A stretch of DNA of 64,000 bases from an uncultured Prevotella sp. (GCA_937922435.1 CAKZVT010000003.1:50108-114107), one strand, 5' to 3'; positions 37,321 to 45,433 are shown, counted from the first letter of the stretch. The notes: generated by a model from the letters alone, not told the origin. Made by a program: numbers and translations.

Positions 37321-37353
37321 CGGCATATTTTCTTAACTCTTAATTTTTAACTC

Positions 37354-38619
37354 TTAATTCCCCAAGCCGAACTCGCTGCGGATTTTGTCCACAAGGTCGA
37401 GCTTTTCCCATGTGAACAGCTCCACGTCGATGGTCTTCTCCTCGTGGTAACGGCTGGTGAAAGTCTTTTTCACCACCTCGTTCCGGCGTCCCATGTGGCC
37501 GTAGGCCGCCGTCTCCACGTACATGGGCTGGCGCAGCTTCAGCTCGCGCTCGATGGCCTTGGGGCGCAGGTCGAACATCTGCTGTATTTTCGCGGCTATT
37601 TCGCCGTCGGTCATGTTGACGCGGCTCTTGCCGTAGGTGTTCACGTAGACGCTTACAGGCTCGGCCCTGCCGATGGCGTAGCTAAGCTGCACGAGCATCT
37701 CGTCGGCCACGCCTGCGGCCACCATGTTCTTGGCGATGTGGCGCGCCGCGTATGCCGCCGAGCGGTCCACCTTGCTCGAGTCTTTGCCCGAGAATGCGCC
37801 TCCGCCGTGAGCGCCGCGGCCTCCGTAGGTGTCGACAATGATTTTGCGGCCGGTCAGTCCGGTGTCGCCGTTGGGGCCTCCGATGACGAATTTGCCGGTA
37901 GGGTTCACCAGGTATTCTATGTCGTCGTTGAACAGTGCGAGCACCTTCTCCGAGTGTATTTGCGCCTTTACGCGCGGCATCAGGATGTTCTTCACGTCGT
38001 CCTCGATGCGTGCCAGCATCCGCGCGTCGTCCGTGTCGAACTCGTCGTGCTGCGTCGAAACCACGATTGTGGTGATGCGCAGCGGCGTGCCGTCGTCGGC
38101 ATACTCCACGGTCACCTGGCTTTTCGAGTCGGGGCGCAGGTAAGTCATCAGCTTTCCTTCCTTGCGTATGTCGGCCAGCACGCGCATTATGAGCTGTGCC
38201 AGGTCGAGCGTCACGGGCATGTAGTTCTCCGTCTCGTTGCATGCGTAGCCGAACATCATGCCCTGGTCGCCGGCTCCCTGCTGCTCCTCGTCGCCGTTGT
38301 CGACGCCGCGGTTGATGTCGTCGCTCTGCTCGTGGATGGCGTTCAGTATGCCGCACGAGTCGCCGTCGAACTGGTATTCCGACTTCGTGTAGCCGATGCG
38401 CTTGATTGCGCGGCGCGCTATGGTCTGCAAGTCGATGTACACCGACGAGCGCACCTCGCCCGCGATGACCACCTGTCCCGTGGTTACGAGCGTCTCCACG
38501 GCCACGCGTGCATGGCTGTCATAGGCCAGGAACTGGTCGAGTATGGCGTCCGATATTTGGTCGGCAACCTTGTCGGGATGTCCTTCCGACACTGATTCTG
38601 AAGAAAACAAATATGACAT
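37354..38619 (-). CDS. metK: S-adenosylmethionine synthetase
   Basis: The 421-residue cytosolic enzyme makes SAM from methionine and ATP. The N-terminal SESVSEGHPDKVADQISDA, the ATP/Mg loop GGGAFSGKDSSKVDRS and GGPNGDTGLTGRKI are intact. A -7 box TAACTTTG on the minus strand at 38648-38655 is 29 nt upstream of the ATG. That leader is too short for a SAM riboswitch. Confidence 0.98.
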   Translation of the reverse strand: MSYLFSSESVSEGHPDKVADQISDAILDQFLAYDSHARVAVETLVTTGQVVIAGEVRSSVYIDLQTIARRAIKRIGYTKSEYQFDGDSCGILNAIHEQSDDINRGVDNGDEEQQGAGDQGMMFGYACNETENYMPVTLDLAQLIMRVLADIRKEGKLMTYLRPDSKSQVTVEYADDGTPLRITTIVVSTQHDEFDTDDARMLARIEDDVKNILMPRVKAQIHSEKVLALFNDDIEYLVNPTGKFVIGGPNGDTGLTGRKIIVDTYGGRGAHGGGAFSGKDSSKVDRSAAYAARHIAKNMVAAGVADEMLVQLSYAIGRAEPVSVYVNTYGKSRVNMTDGEIAAKIQQMFDLRPKAIERELKLRQPMYVETAAYGHMGRRNEVVKKTFTSRYHEEKTIDVELFTWEKLDLVDKIRSEFGLGN

Positions 38620-38647
38620 ATTACCTCGCTTTGTTTGTAAATGGCTG

Positions 38648-38655
38648 CAAAGTTA
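38648..38655 (-). promoter_or_regulatory. metK promoter -7 box
   Basis: TAACTTTG on the minus strand, an exact TAnnTTTG match close to the metK start. Confidence 0.65.
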
Positions 38656-38704
38656 CGCCTTTTCAACATCATGGCAAAACAAAACGGGGTTTTTAACTGA
38701 ATTT

Positions 38705-39106
38705 TCAAATATCGCCTACAAGTTCGGATATTCTGGTGATAAACCTTTCGGCTTGCTCTATCTTGGGCTCAATTTCTTCCCGTGTCACATCGTAAGAACA
38801 GTTATAATCGCTGTTATTGCGCATTATTTGCAAGTCGGAATACAGCCTGCCAAGCTCTTGCGGCAACACGCCGGTACGGATATAATGAAGTCCGAAAGCT
38901 GAAATCGCGCCTTTATGAGTGTTCACCTGATGGCCGTCCCGTATCAACAATGCCGAGACCGCATGGAAAACGGCATAATAAAGACGGTTGGCTATCGTGT
39001 CCCAATAGCCAAGTTTGCGCAACTCTTCTATCTGTCCGAAGGTGTTACGCGCTTTTTCAAGCTCCAATTCCACAATAATTTTCCGCTCTTCCTCAGTCAA
39101 ACTCAT
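38705..39106 (-). CDS. HEPN-domain protein, candidate toxin
   Basis: The 133-residue all-helical HEPN protein has its core segment ANRLYYAVFHAVSALLI. The late RNNSDYN motif is the R-x4-Y/H type site that gives many HEPN proteins RNase activity. The gene overlaps the nucleotidyltransferase (MNT) gene upstream by 4 nt (ATGA). HEPN-MNT pairs are established toxin-antitoxin modules in which the MNT partner modifies and silences the HEPN RNase. Here His is replaced by Tyr in the motif, as in a large subset of the family, so RNase activity is likely but not certain. Confidence 0.8.
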   Translation of the reverse strand: MSLTEEERKIIVELELEKARNTFGQIEELRKLGYWDTIANRLYYAVFHAVSALLIRDGHQVNTHKGAISAFGLHYIRTGVLPQELGRLYSDLQIMRNNSDYNCSYDVTREEIEPKIEQAERFITRISELVGDI

Positions 39107-39417
39107 TTCAATACGATTTTGTCGCGTTCCACGTTCTTATGGTAAGGCTGGTATTTCCATGCCTCCCATTGGTTCTTGGTGTACACTGATGGGTTTATTT
39201 CTTCTCCCACACTCCAACCCAGTTCACGGAAAGGATAGGCCACGCCGTAGTCGTCGGCTTCAAGATGGGGCTTGTCGAGCAGTATGAGCAAGTCCCAGTC
39301 GGAATCCTCACGGGCGTCGCCACGCGCACGCGAACCATACAGCAGCAGCGAGCTTCCTGCCGGCATAGTGGCGCGCGCAAGCCCCTTTAGGCGTTCTATC
39401 AGCACTTCACGTTCCAT
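39103..39417 (-). CDS. MNT-type nucleotidyltransferase, candidate antitoxin
   Basis: The 104-residue minimal nucleotidyltransferase has the fold signature YGSRARGDAREDSDWDLLILLD, i.e. GS...DxD. The start is the Met of MEREVLIERL, placed by an AGGAG ribosome-binding site (TATAGGAGATATGG). A longer frame to 39480 runs through the promoter. It is paired with the HEPN gene by a 4-nt overlap. Its leader is the 69-nt promoter-hairpin module shared with the AraC gene at 44517. Confidence 0.83.
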   Translation of the reverse strand: MEREVLIERLKGLARATMPAGSSLLLYGSRARGDAREDSDWDLLILLDKPHLEADDYGVAYPFRELGWSVGEEINPSVYTKNQWEAWKYQPYHKNVERDKIVLK

Positions 39418-39430
39418 ATCTCCTATAAGG

Positions 39431-39499
39431 ATGATGCAAACGAGCGGAATGCAAGCTTGCTTGCAATTTCCCGAATGCAACTTCTTTTCTGCAAAGATA
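39431..39499 (-). promoter_or_regulatory. Promoter-hairpin module, copy 2 (MNT/HEPN)
   Basis: Read on the minus strand it begins with the -7 box TATCTTTG (39492-39499). It continues with GCAGAA...TCGGG and a hairpin GGAA-TGCAAGC-AA-GCTTGCA-TTCC (39446-39471) with a 2-nt bulge, and ends in CTCGTTTGCAT just before the ribosome-binding site. About 58 of 69 positions match the copy at 44415-44483. The differences inside the stem are compensatory (GCAAGC/GCTTGC here, GTGAGC/GCTCAC there). Confidence 0.75.
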
Positions 39500-39843
39500 G
39501 CGAATTATGGTGAACAAAACACATGGTTATATATAATTTTTCATAAAACGCTGAAAAACCGCCTGCGTAACGCCTTGTGGCACAGCGCGTTGCAAAAGGC
39601 CGTCTTTTGCAGGCTAAAAGACGGCCTTTTACAACGCGGTTGACGGCCTTTTGGAATGTAAAAGACCGCCTTTCGCAAAACGGCCTGCCGCAGCCCCTTG
39701 CGCCAACCGTTGTCCGCTTTGTTGCCAGTCCTCCCTGCTCTCCCTGCACTCCCGGTCCTCCCGCTACACCTTATATATATTAATAAAGATTAAATCGCCC
39801 GAAATAAGCCGCCGTAACGTTTCCTTTATTCCCGATTTTGCAG
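39500..39843. other. Gap between HEPN/MNT promoter and eno promoter
   Basis: It holds an AT-rich stretch, hairpin cluster 8 (39590-39690) and CTCCCTGCTCTCCCTGCACTCCC-like pyrimidine-rich DNA. No gene is visible. Confidence 0.65.
39590..39690. repeat. AAAGGCCGTCTTTT-family hairpin cluster 8
   Basis: A perfect hairpin (AAAAGGCCGTCTTTTGC - loop - TAAAAGACGGCCTTTTA) is followed by single units TTGACGGCCTTTTGG and AAAGACCGCCTTTCGC and the tail CTGCCGCAGCCCCTTGC. Confidence 0.85.
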
Positions 39844-39851
39844 TACCTTTG
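39844..39851 (+). promoter_or_regulatory. eno promoter -7 box
   Basis: TACCTTTG, an exact TAnnTTTG match, 53 nt ahead of the eno ATG. Confidence 0.65.
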
Positions 39852-39903
39852 CACCCGTAAATCGAGACACATAAATTACAACTCATAAAAACTTAATGTA
39901 ATT

Positions 39904-41211
39904 ATGAAAATCCAGAAAGTTCATGCAAGAGAAATCCTCGACTCAAGAGGCAACCCGACAGTTGAAGTTGAAGTAACCCTCGAAAACGGCGTTATGGGCC
40001 GTGCAGCCGTTCCCTCAGGAGCGTCTACAGGCGAGAACGAAGCCCTCGAGCTTCGCGACGGCGACAAGAACCGCTACGGCGGCAAGGGTGTGCTGAAGGC
40101 TGTCGAGAACGTTAACAATATCATCGCGCCGGCATTGCAGGGTGACTGCGTGTTCCAGCAGCGCGCCATCGACCACAAGATGCTCGCCCTCGACGGCACT
40201 CCCACCAAGAGCAAGCTCGGCGCAAACGCCATCCTCGGCGTATCTTTGGCTACCGCACAGGCTGCTGCAAAGGCTCTGAACATGCCTCTCTACCGCTACA
40301 TCGGCGGCTGCAACGCCTACACTCTGCCCGTGCCCATGATGAATATCATCAACGGCGGTGCTCACTCTGACGCGCCCATCGCGTTCCAGGAGTTCATGAT
40401 TCGCCCCGTAGGCGCTCCCAACGAGAAGGAAGCTATACGCATGGGTGCAGAGGTGTTCCACGCTCTTGCAAAGCTGCTTAAGAAACGCGGACTCTCTACC
40501 GCAGTAGGCGACGAGGGTGGTTTCGCTCCCGCGCTCGACGGCATCGAGGACGCTCTCGAGAGCATCTGCCAGGCCATCAAGGACGCAGGTTACGAGCCGG
40601 GCAAGGACGTCAAGATTGCAATGGACTGCGCAGCCAGCGAGTTCGCTGTATGCGAGGACGGCAAGTGGTACTATGACTACCGCCAGCTCAAGGACGGAAA
40701 GAAGAAGGACCCCAACGGCAAGAAGCTCAGCGCAGAGGAGCAAATCAAGTACCTCGAAGAGCTTATAACCAAATATCCTATCGACTCCATCGAGGACGGA
40801 CTCGACGAGAACGACTGGGACAACTGGGTTAAGCTGACCGCTGCCATCGGCGACCGTTGCCAGCTGGTAGGCGACGACCTCTTCGTTACCAACGTGAAGT
40901 TCCTCGAGAAGGGCATCAAGATGGGCGCAGGCAACTCTATCCTCATCAAGGTTAACCAGATTGGCTCGCTCACCGAGACTCTCGACGCTATCGAGATGGC
41001 TCACCGCCACGGCTACACAACCGTTACATCTCACCGCTCTGGCGAGACAGAGGACACCACTATCGCCGACATCGCGGTAGCTACCAACTCTGGTCAGATT
41101 AAGACTGGTTCTATGAGCCGCACCGACCGTATGGCCAAGTACAACCAGCTCATCCGCATCGAGGAGGAGCTTGGCGAGGCTGCACGTTACGGATACGCTA
41201 AGCTGAAGTAA
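39904..41211 (+). CDS. eno: Enolase
   Basis: The 435-residue glycolytic enzyme interconverts 2-phosphoglycerate and phosphoenolpyruvate. The substrate loop SGASTGENEALELRDGD, VGDEGGFAP, the magnesium ligands (MDCAASE, SIEDGLDEND, VGDDLFVTN) and SHRSGETEDT with the catalytic Lys region are all present. Length and motifs are normal. A strong hairpin lies 14 nt after the stop. Confidence 0.98.
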   Translation: MKIQKVHAREILDSRGNPTVEVEVTLENGVMGRAAVPSGASTGENEALELRDGDKNRYGGKGVLKAVENVNNIIAPALQGDCVFQQRAIDHKMLALDGTPTKSKLGANAILGVSLATAQAAAKALNMPLYRYIGGCNAYTLPVPMMNIINGGAHSDAPIAFQEFMIRPVGAPNEKEAIRMGAEVFHALAKLLKKRGLSTAVGDEGGFAPALDGIEDALESICQAIKDAGYEPGKDVKIAMDCAASEFAVCEDGKWYYDYRQLKDGKKKDPNGKKLSAEEQIKYLEELITKYPIDSIEDGLDENDWDNWVKLTAAIGDRCQLVGDDLFVTNVKFLEKGIKMGAGNSILIKVNQIGSLTETLDAIEMAHRHGYTTVTSHRSGETEDTTIADIAVATNSGQIKTGSMSRTDRMAKYNQLIRIEEELGEAARYGYAKLK

Positions 41212-41225
41212 TATTTCAATACATA

Positions 41226-41270
41226 CTTAATGAATAAAGGCTGTGCCACGCACAGCCTTTATTCATTAAG
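41226..41270. terminator. 20-bp stem terminator after eno
   Basis: CTTAATGAATAAAGGCTGTG pairs perfectly with the sequence 41251-41270 around the 5-nt loop CCACG. A-rich on one side and T-rich on the other, it can act in both directions. Confidence 0.8.
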
Positions 41271-41470
41271 GAGTTAAAGAAGTTAAAGGAGTTACCGCTT
41301 CCTTCGGTCGCTAAGGAGTTAAAGACAATACCCTTGCCAACCATCCGCCATCCTGCAACCGGGATGTCGGCTTTAACCCGTTTAATTCCTAACACCCCCA
41401 AAAACTGCTCCGACAAAGCATTTGTCTTTAACTTCTTTAACTCCTATAACTTCTTTAACTTCCTACAAAA
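41262..41470. repeat. TTTAACTTC-type array with palindromic core
   Basis: Units of GGAGTTAAAGAAGTTAAA (41268-41330, interrupted by CGCTTCCTTCGGTCGCT) reappear inverted as CTTTAACTTCTTTAACTCC (41425-41466). Related arrays are at 9825-9885 and 43203-43251. They sit immediately ahead of start codons and make false N-terminal extensions in some frames. Confidence 0.7.
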
Positions 41471-41473
41471 CAA

Positions 41474-43096
41474 ATGTCTCCACACTTCCATCTGCTGCAT
41501 ACCGCGCTGCCACGGCCGGCCAAGTTCACCGACCCTTTCTGCTACGAGCCGCATCCCTTGTGCCTCGCGGCGGCCAAGGAGTTGCAGGACTACATCGCCG
41601 GTGACAGCTGCCTGCGCGCCGAAGCGGACAAAGGCAAGATGTTCGGGGTGCTTGTCGTCGAGACGGATGACGGCCGGACGGGCTACCTCGCGGCGTTCTC
41701 GGGACTGCTGGGCGGCTCTAACGACCACGCGTTCTTTGTGCCGCCGGTGTTCGACGCGACGCCTCCCGACGGCTATTTCAAGACCCATGAGGCCGAAATT
41801 TCAGCCGTCAACAGGCGCATCGACAGCCTGCAAAGCTCTGAAAGCTACCATGCGGCACTGCGCGAGAAGGCTTTATGCGCGGAAAGGAACGCCACGGCGG
41901 AGGACGAATACAGGCAGGCCATGCGGCAGGCGAAGGCCCGGCGCGACGCACGCAGGCAGTCGCCGCAGCCCTTGACGGCGGAGGAAGAGGCGGCGATGAC
42001 ACGCGAGAGCCTGCACATGAAGGCCGAACTGCGCCGCCTGAAACGGCGCGGCGCGGAGCTTTTGGCCGCCAAGGAGCAAGCGGTAAAGGTCTTTGAGGAC
42101 GAAATTGAGGCACTGAAAGCGCGGCGAAGGCAGATGTCCGATGCGCTGCAACGCTGGCTCTTCTCGCAATACTCCATGCTCAACGCACGCGGAGAGCGGC
42201 GCGACCTCTGCGACATCTTCGCCCAGACGCCGCAGCGCGTGCCGCCGGCCGGAGCAGGAGACTGCTGCGCTCCCAAGCTGCTTCAGTACGCTTATATCAA
42301 CCGCATGCGCCCCGTGTGCATGGCGGAGTTCTGGTGGGGCGAGTCGCCCAAGGGCGAAGTGCGCCACCACCTGCACTTCTACCCGGCCTGCCGGGGCAAG
42401 TGCCTGCCCATACTCGGGCACATGTTGCAGGGTCTTGAGGTGGAAAAAGGCAGCCCGGAAGCCGCCGTAAGCGAACCGCTTGAGATTGTCTACGAAGACG
42501 ATAGGCTCGCCGTGGTCGACAAACCGGCAGGCATGAAGAGCGTGCCGGGGCGCGGCGGAGGCGAGTCGGTGCTCGAAGACATGCGCCGCCGTCACCCCGA
42601 CAAGCCGCAGCTTACGCTTGTACACCGCCTTGATATGGACACATCGGGGCTGCTCCTCGTGGCTTTCGACATGGCGACGTACAAGAAGCTCCAGGCGCAA
42701 TTCCTCCGCCGGGAGGTCAGGAAGCGGTATGTCGCCCTGCTGGACGGCGTGCCCAGCCGCCCCATGCACGGCGAAATAAGGCTGCCCATGCGCCCCGACC
42801 CGCTCGACAGGCCATATCAGAAAGTCGATTTTACCAACGGCAAGGAGGCCGTAACTGAATACCGAATACTCGGAACGCAGGGAAACACCACGCGCGTGGC
42901 CCTCTTCCCCCACACTGGACGCACCCACCAGCTGCGCCTGCACTGCGCACACGCCGCCGGACTGGCCGCGCCCATCATCGGCGACCGCCTCTACGGCCAC
43001 GGCCACGGCCGCCTCTGCCTGCACGCCGAGCAGCTGGAGTTCACGCATCCCGTGACCGGCAAGGCGATGAAATTCGAGCGGCGGGCGGAGTTTTGA
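41474..43096 (+). CDS. RluA-family pseudouridine synthase with long N-terminus
   Basis: The protein has 540 residues. The C-terminal part (about 330-540) is an RluA-type pseudouridine synthase: DRLAVVDKPAGMKSVPGR, the catalytic-Asp loop VHRLDMDTSGLLLVA, KRYVALLDG and FPHTGRTHQLRLHCAH. The first 330 residues are extra: an N-terminal globular part (KTDPFCYEPHPLC-like opening, LLGGSNDHAFFVPPVFD), then a charged coiled coil (about 110-220, many Arg/Lys/Glu) and a Cys/Trp-containing segment (FWWGESPKGEVRHHLHFYPACRGKCLPIL). This long form occurs in Bacteroidetes and some proteobacteria. The target (rRNA or tRNA position) cannot be named. Confidence 0.9.
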   Translation: MSPHFHLLHTALPRPAKFTDPFCYEPHPLCLAAAKELQDYIAGDSCLRAEADKGKMFGVLVVETDDGRTGYLAAFSGLLGGSNDHAFFVPPVFDATPPDGYFKTHEAEISAVNRRIDSLQSSESYHAALREKALCAERNATAEDEYRQAMRQAKARRDARRQSPQPLTAEEEAAMTRESLHMKAELRRLKRRGAELLAAKEQAVKVFEDEIEALKARRRQMSDALQRWLFSQYSMLNARGERRDLCDIFAQTPQRVPPAGAGDCCAPKLLQYAYINRMRPVCMAEFWWGESPKGEVRHHLHFYPACRGKCLPILGHMLQGLEVEKGSPEAAVSEPLEIVYEDDRLAVVDKPAGMKSVPGRGGGESVLEDMRRRHPDKPQLTLVHRLDMDTSGLLLVAFDMATYKKLQAQFLRREVRKRYVALLDGVPSRPMHGEIRLPMRPDPLDRPYQKVDFTNGKEAVTEYRILGTQGNTTRVALFPHTGRTHQLRLHCAHAAGLAAPIIGDRLYGHGHGRLCLHAEQLEFTHPVTGKAMKFERRAEF

Positions 43097-43097
43097 G

Positions 43098-43251
43098 AAA
43101 AGGTAAAAGGGTAAAAAAGTAAAAAGGTGAAACCAAAAAGAAGCAACTTTCAATACCATAGCATTTTTCATTATTCATTGTTCATTTTTAATTTACCAGG
43201 CATTTGCCTCTAACTTCTTTAACTTCAATAACTTCTTTAACTTCTACGAAT
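43098..43251. repeat. GTAAAAAG and TTTAACTTC arrays
   Basis: An A-rich GTAAAAAG array (43098-43132) lies after the pseudouridine synthase, and a CTTTAACTTC array (43203-43251) runs up to the Nudix start. No gene is visible. Confidence 0.7.
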
Positions 43252-43800
43252 ATGCAACGCGACATGAAATGGAAGACGCTCAAGAGCGAATACATCATCA
43301 AGAGGCCGTGGCTTACGGCGCGGCGTGACACCGTGGAGCTGCCAACGGGCGTGGTGAACGACGAATATTACGTGCTGGAATATCCCACGTGGGTGAACGT
43401 AATAGCAGTGACGGTGGACGGCGAGTATGTAATGATACGCCAGTACCGCCACGGCATAGGGCGCACGGGCACCGAAATCGTGGCCGGGGTGTGCGAAGAG
43501 GGCGAGCAGCCTGTGGATGCCGCGCGCCGCGAACTGATGGAAGAGACGGGTTACAGCGGCGGCACGTGGCGCGAAGTGATGACCGTATCGGCCAACACGA
43601 GCACCATGAACAACATTTGCCACTGCTTCCTTGCCACGGGCGTGGAGCTTGCCGGCAGCCAGCACCTCGACCGCACGGAGGACATCGAGGTGCTGCTGAT
43701 GGCTGAAAACGATGTGTTCGCCCTGCTCAAGGAGGGCGGAATACTGCAAAGCCTGATGGCCGCGCCGCTGTGGAAGCACTTTTATGAGAAGAAAAAATAA
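43252..43800 (+). CDS. Nudix hydrolase
   Basis: The 182-residue protein has a complete Nudix box: G-x5-E-x7-R-E-x2-E-E-x-G, in GVCEEGEQP...RRELMEETGY (residues about 80-102). It hydrolyses a nucleoside diphosphate linked to another group; the general pattern (WLTARRDTVELPTG start, YRHGIGRTGTEIVAG) resembles ADP-sugar pyrophosphatases. I set the start at MQRDMKWK; the in-frame extension to 43204 is translated TTTAACTTC repeat, and MKWKTL (43264) is an alternative. Confidence 0.9.
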   Translation: MQRDMKWKTLKSEYIIKRPWLTARRDTVELPTGVVNDEYYVLEYPTWVNVIAVTVDGEYVMIRQYRHGIGRTGTEIVAGVCEEGEQPVDAARRELMEETGYSGGTWREVMTVSANTSTMNNICHCFLATGVELAGSQHLDRTEDIEVLLMAENDVFALLKEGGILQSLMAAPLWKHFYEKKK

Positions 43801-43823
43801 GAACCTACATCAACCTAAAAGAC

Positions 43824-44098
43824 ACCTGACACCCACCCCAGGCACACCTGACACCCACCCCAACCCTCCCGAAGGGAGGGAGTTTGGTATGATACCTACC
43901 CCCAACCCCTCCCGAAGGGAAGGGGGCTTGGTATGCCTTGCCGGTTGGTTTTCAGGCAAGGCGCATCGGGCTTATTGGGCTAATAAGGCTTATCCGGCCT
44001 ATAAGTTCGATTAGCCAGATAGGCCAAATAAGCCTAATATGTACCCAATAAAGCAACGGTAATCAAGCTCCCTCCCTTCGGGAGGGCTGGGGTGGGTG
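43824..44098. mobile_element. CCCTCCC-TIR MITE-like element A
   Basis: The left arm (CACCCACCCCAACCCTCCC...GGGAGGGAGTTTGGTATG, 43853-43892, with a second partial copy to 43936) and right arm (AAGCTCCCTCCCTTCGGGAGGG...GGGGTGGGTG, 44065-44098) are inverted complements. The interior holds a palindromic GGGCTTATTGGGCTAATAAGGC module. CACCTGACACCCACCCC tandem units lie at the left end. It has no coding capacity. Confidence 0.7.
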
Positions 44099-44225
44099 GC
44101 TTGTTGAATTAAAAATTAAAAATGAAAAATTAAAGATAATGCCTACTTTCAAGGCTGTTTGCCGACAAAGCTAATCATAATTGTCAATTATCAATTATCC
44201 ATTCTCATTTCAAAAGGCCGTCTTT
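44052..44225. repeat. Long inverted repeat, left copy
   Basis: This block is nearly identical (two substitutions and one 10-nt AAAAATGAAA unit difference seen) to the reverse complement of 49513-49693. The pair brackets the AraC1, AraC2, esterase and cupin genes. Confidence 0.85.
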
Positions 44226-44345
44226 CGCCTTCCAAAAGGCCGTCAATTGCAATGCAAAAGGCCGTCTTTTACACGCTAAAAGACGGCCTTTTGCGTAGCC
44301 GCTGATTATCAAATAGTTACAAGCTTGCCGCCGATGGCCTGGCGG
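44214..44345. repeat. AAAGGCCGTCTTTT-family hairpin cluster 9
   Basis: Two single units are followed by the perfect hairpin AAAAGGCCGTCTTTTA - CACGC - TAAAAGACGGCCTTTT (44256-44292) and the long tail GCGTAGCCGCTGATTATCAAATAGTTACAAGCTTGCC. That tail is the clearest version of the conserved downstream part. Confidence 0.88.
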
Positions 44346-44414
44346 CAAGCCTGAAAACGTAATAAAGTTAACAAAATCTGTAAAAGATGCACACGGCTTT
44401 CGGCCGATAAAACG

Positions 44415-44483
44415 TATCTTTGCAGAAGATAAGCTGCACTCGGGAAATTGTGAGCAAGCTCACTTTCCACTCGTTTGCATTAT
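44415..44483 (+). promoter_or_regulatory. Promoter-hairpin module, copy 1 (AraC1)
   Basis: The -7 box TATCTTTG (44415-44422) is followed by GCAGAA...TCGGG and the hairpin GGAAA-TT-GTGAGC-AA-GCTCAC-TTTCC (44443-44468), then CTCGTTTGCAT. A second -7 box TATCTTTG at 44481-44488 and an AGGAGG site (44503-44508) lie before the ATG. It matches the module ahead of the MNT/HEPN pair at 39431-39499. Confidence 0.75.
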
Positions 44484-44516
44484 CTTTGCAAAAGCATAAA
44501 ACAGGAGGATACACGC

Positions 44517-45425
44517 ATGGAAACGACATTCAGAGTAGACTCAATCGACGACTACAACCGCGCGATGGGACTGGAGACGAGGCATCCGCTGGTGACGGTC
44601 ATCAACGAAGACGACGTAAAGCAGTTCCCGTTCAAGGACGAGGTGACTTACCAGTACGGCGTGTACGCGCTGTTCTTGAAGCAGACCTACTGCGGCGACA
44701 TGACCTATGGCCGTATGCCTTACGACTACCAGGAGGGCACGGTGACGAGCTTCGCCCCGGGACAGGTGGTCAAGGTGAAGTTCAGACCCGACTTCAAGCC
44801 GCGTTCGCAGGGTCTGCTCTTCCACCCCGACCTCATCCGCGGCACGTCGCTCGGGCAGGACATAAAGCAGTACTCGTTCTTCGCCTACACCTCGCGCGAG
44901 GCCCTTCACCTGTCCGAACAAGAGAAGGCCATCTACAAAGACTGCCTCGACAAAATACGCATCGAAATAAACCGCCCCATCGACGGCCACAGCAAGAAGC
45001 TCATCTGCCGCAACATAGAGCTGCTGCTCGACTACTGCATGCGCTTCTACGAGCGCCAGTTCATCACGCGCAAGACGGCCAACAGGGACATACTGGCGAA
45101 ATTCGAGGAGGAACTTGACCGCTACTTCCAGGACCGCCAGGCGGTAATGAACGGCCTGCCCACGGTAAAGCATTTCGCCGAGCGTTGCTTCCTGTCGCCC
45201 AACTACTTCGGAGATTTAATCAAGAAGGAGACCGGCCGCACGCCGCAGGAGTACATCCAGAACAAGATTATCGGCCTGGCCAAGGACGAGCTGCTGGGCA
45301 CTACGAAGACCGTCAACGAGATAAGCTACGGCCTCGGCTTCCAATACTCGCAGCACTTCAACCGCTACTTCAAGCGCAGCACCGGCATGACGCCGAGCGA
45401 GTACAGGAAAGTGGCGGCGGAGTAA
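44517..45425 (+). CDS. AraC-family transcriptional regulator 1
   Basis: The protein has 302 residues: an N-terminal sensing region of about 170 residues with a cupin-like look, a helical linker (LLLDYCMRFYERQFITRK), and a C-terminal AraC DNA-binding domain with two helix-turn-helix motifs (FLSPNYFGDLIKKETGRTPQEYI; VNEISYGLGFQYSQHFNRYFKRSTGMTPSEYR). The start is fixed by an AGGAGG site 8 nt upstream. A paralogue lies 98 bp downstream in the same direction. The nearby esterase gene is a plausible target. Confidence 0.93.
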   Translation: METTFRVDSIDDYNRAMGLETRHPLVTVINEDDVKQFPFKDEVTYQYGVYALFLKQTYCGDMTYGRMPYDYQEGTVTSFAPGQVVKVKFRPDFKPRSQGLLFHPDLIRGTSLGQDIKQYSFFAYTSREALHLSEQEKAIYKDCLDKIRIEINRPIDGHSKKLICRNIELLLDYCMRFYERQFITRKTANRDILAKFEEELDRYFQDRQAVMNGLPTVKHFAERCFLSPNYFGDLIKKETGRTPQEYIQNKIIGLAKDELLGTTKTVNEISYGLGFQYSQHFNRYFKRSTGMTPSEYRKVAAE

Positions 45426-45433
45426 GGCAACTC

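Larger units (their letters stand above)
43801..44414. other. 600-bp repeat island upstream of the AraC pair
   Basis: No gene is visible. In order: a CCCTCCC-TIR element (43824-44098) containing an AATAAGCC module; an A/T-rich AAAAATTAAAAATG stretch; a conserved segment TGCCTACTTTCAAGGCTG...GCTAATCATAATTGTC (44139-44200); and AAAGGCCGTCTTTT cluster 9 with its tail (44214-44345). The block 44052-44225 recurs inverted at 49513-49693 and directly, less exactly, at 53254-53410. Confidence 0.8.

Noticed and set aside
37444..38595. 383-codon frame opposite metK
   Set aside because: An antisense shadow of a universally conserved gene; low-complexity composition.
38620..38704. SAM riboswitch ahead of metK
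   Set aside because: The leader after the -7 box is about 25 nt, too short for any SAM riboswitch class.
43204..43251. Sixteen-residue N-terminal extension of the Nudix protein (MPLTSLTSITSLTS)
   Set aside because: It is translated TTTAACTTC tandem repeat; the family start fits MQRDMKWK or MKWKTL.
44214..44345. CRISPR-like array from repeated AAAGGCCGTCTTTT units
   Set aside because: Units alternate in orientation and spacers are only 3-8 nt and partly conserved; no cas genes. They are palindromic intergenic repeats.
44420..44474. Small peptide MQKISCTREIVSKL... and the similar peptide before the MNT gene
   Set aside because: The likeness comes from the shared promoter-hairpin DNA module. 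Neither frame has a ribosome-binding site or continues sensibly, so I read it as DNA/RNA conservation, not protein.
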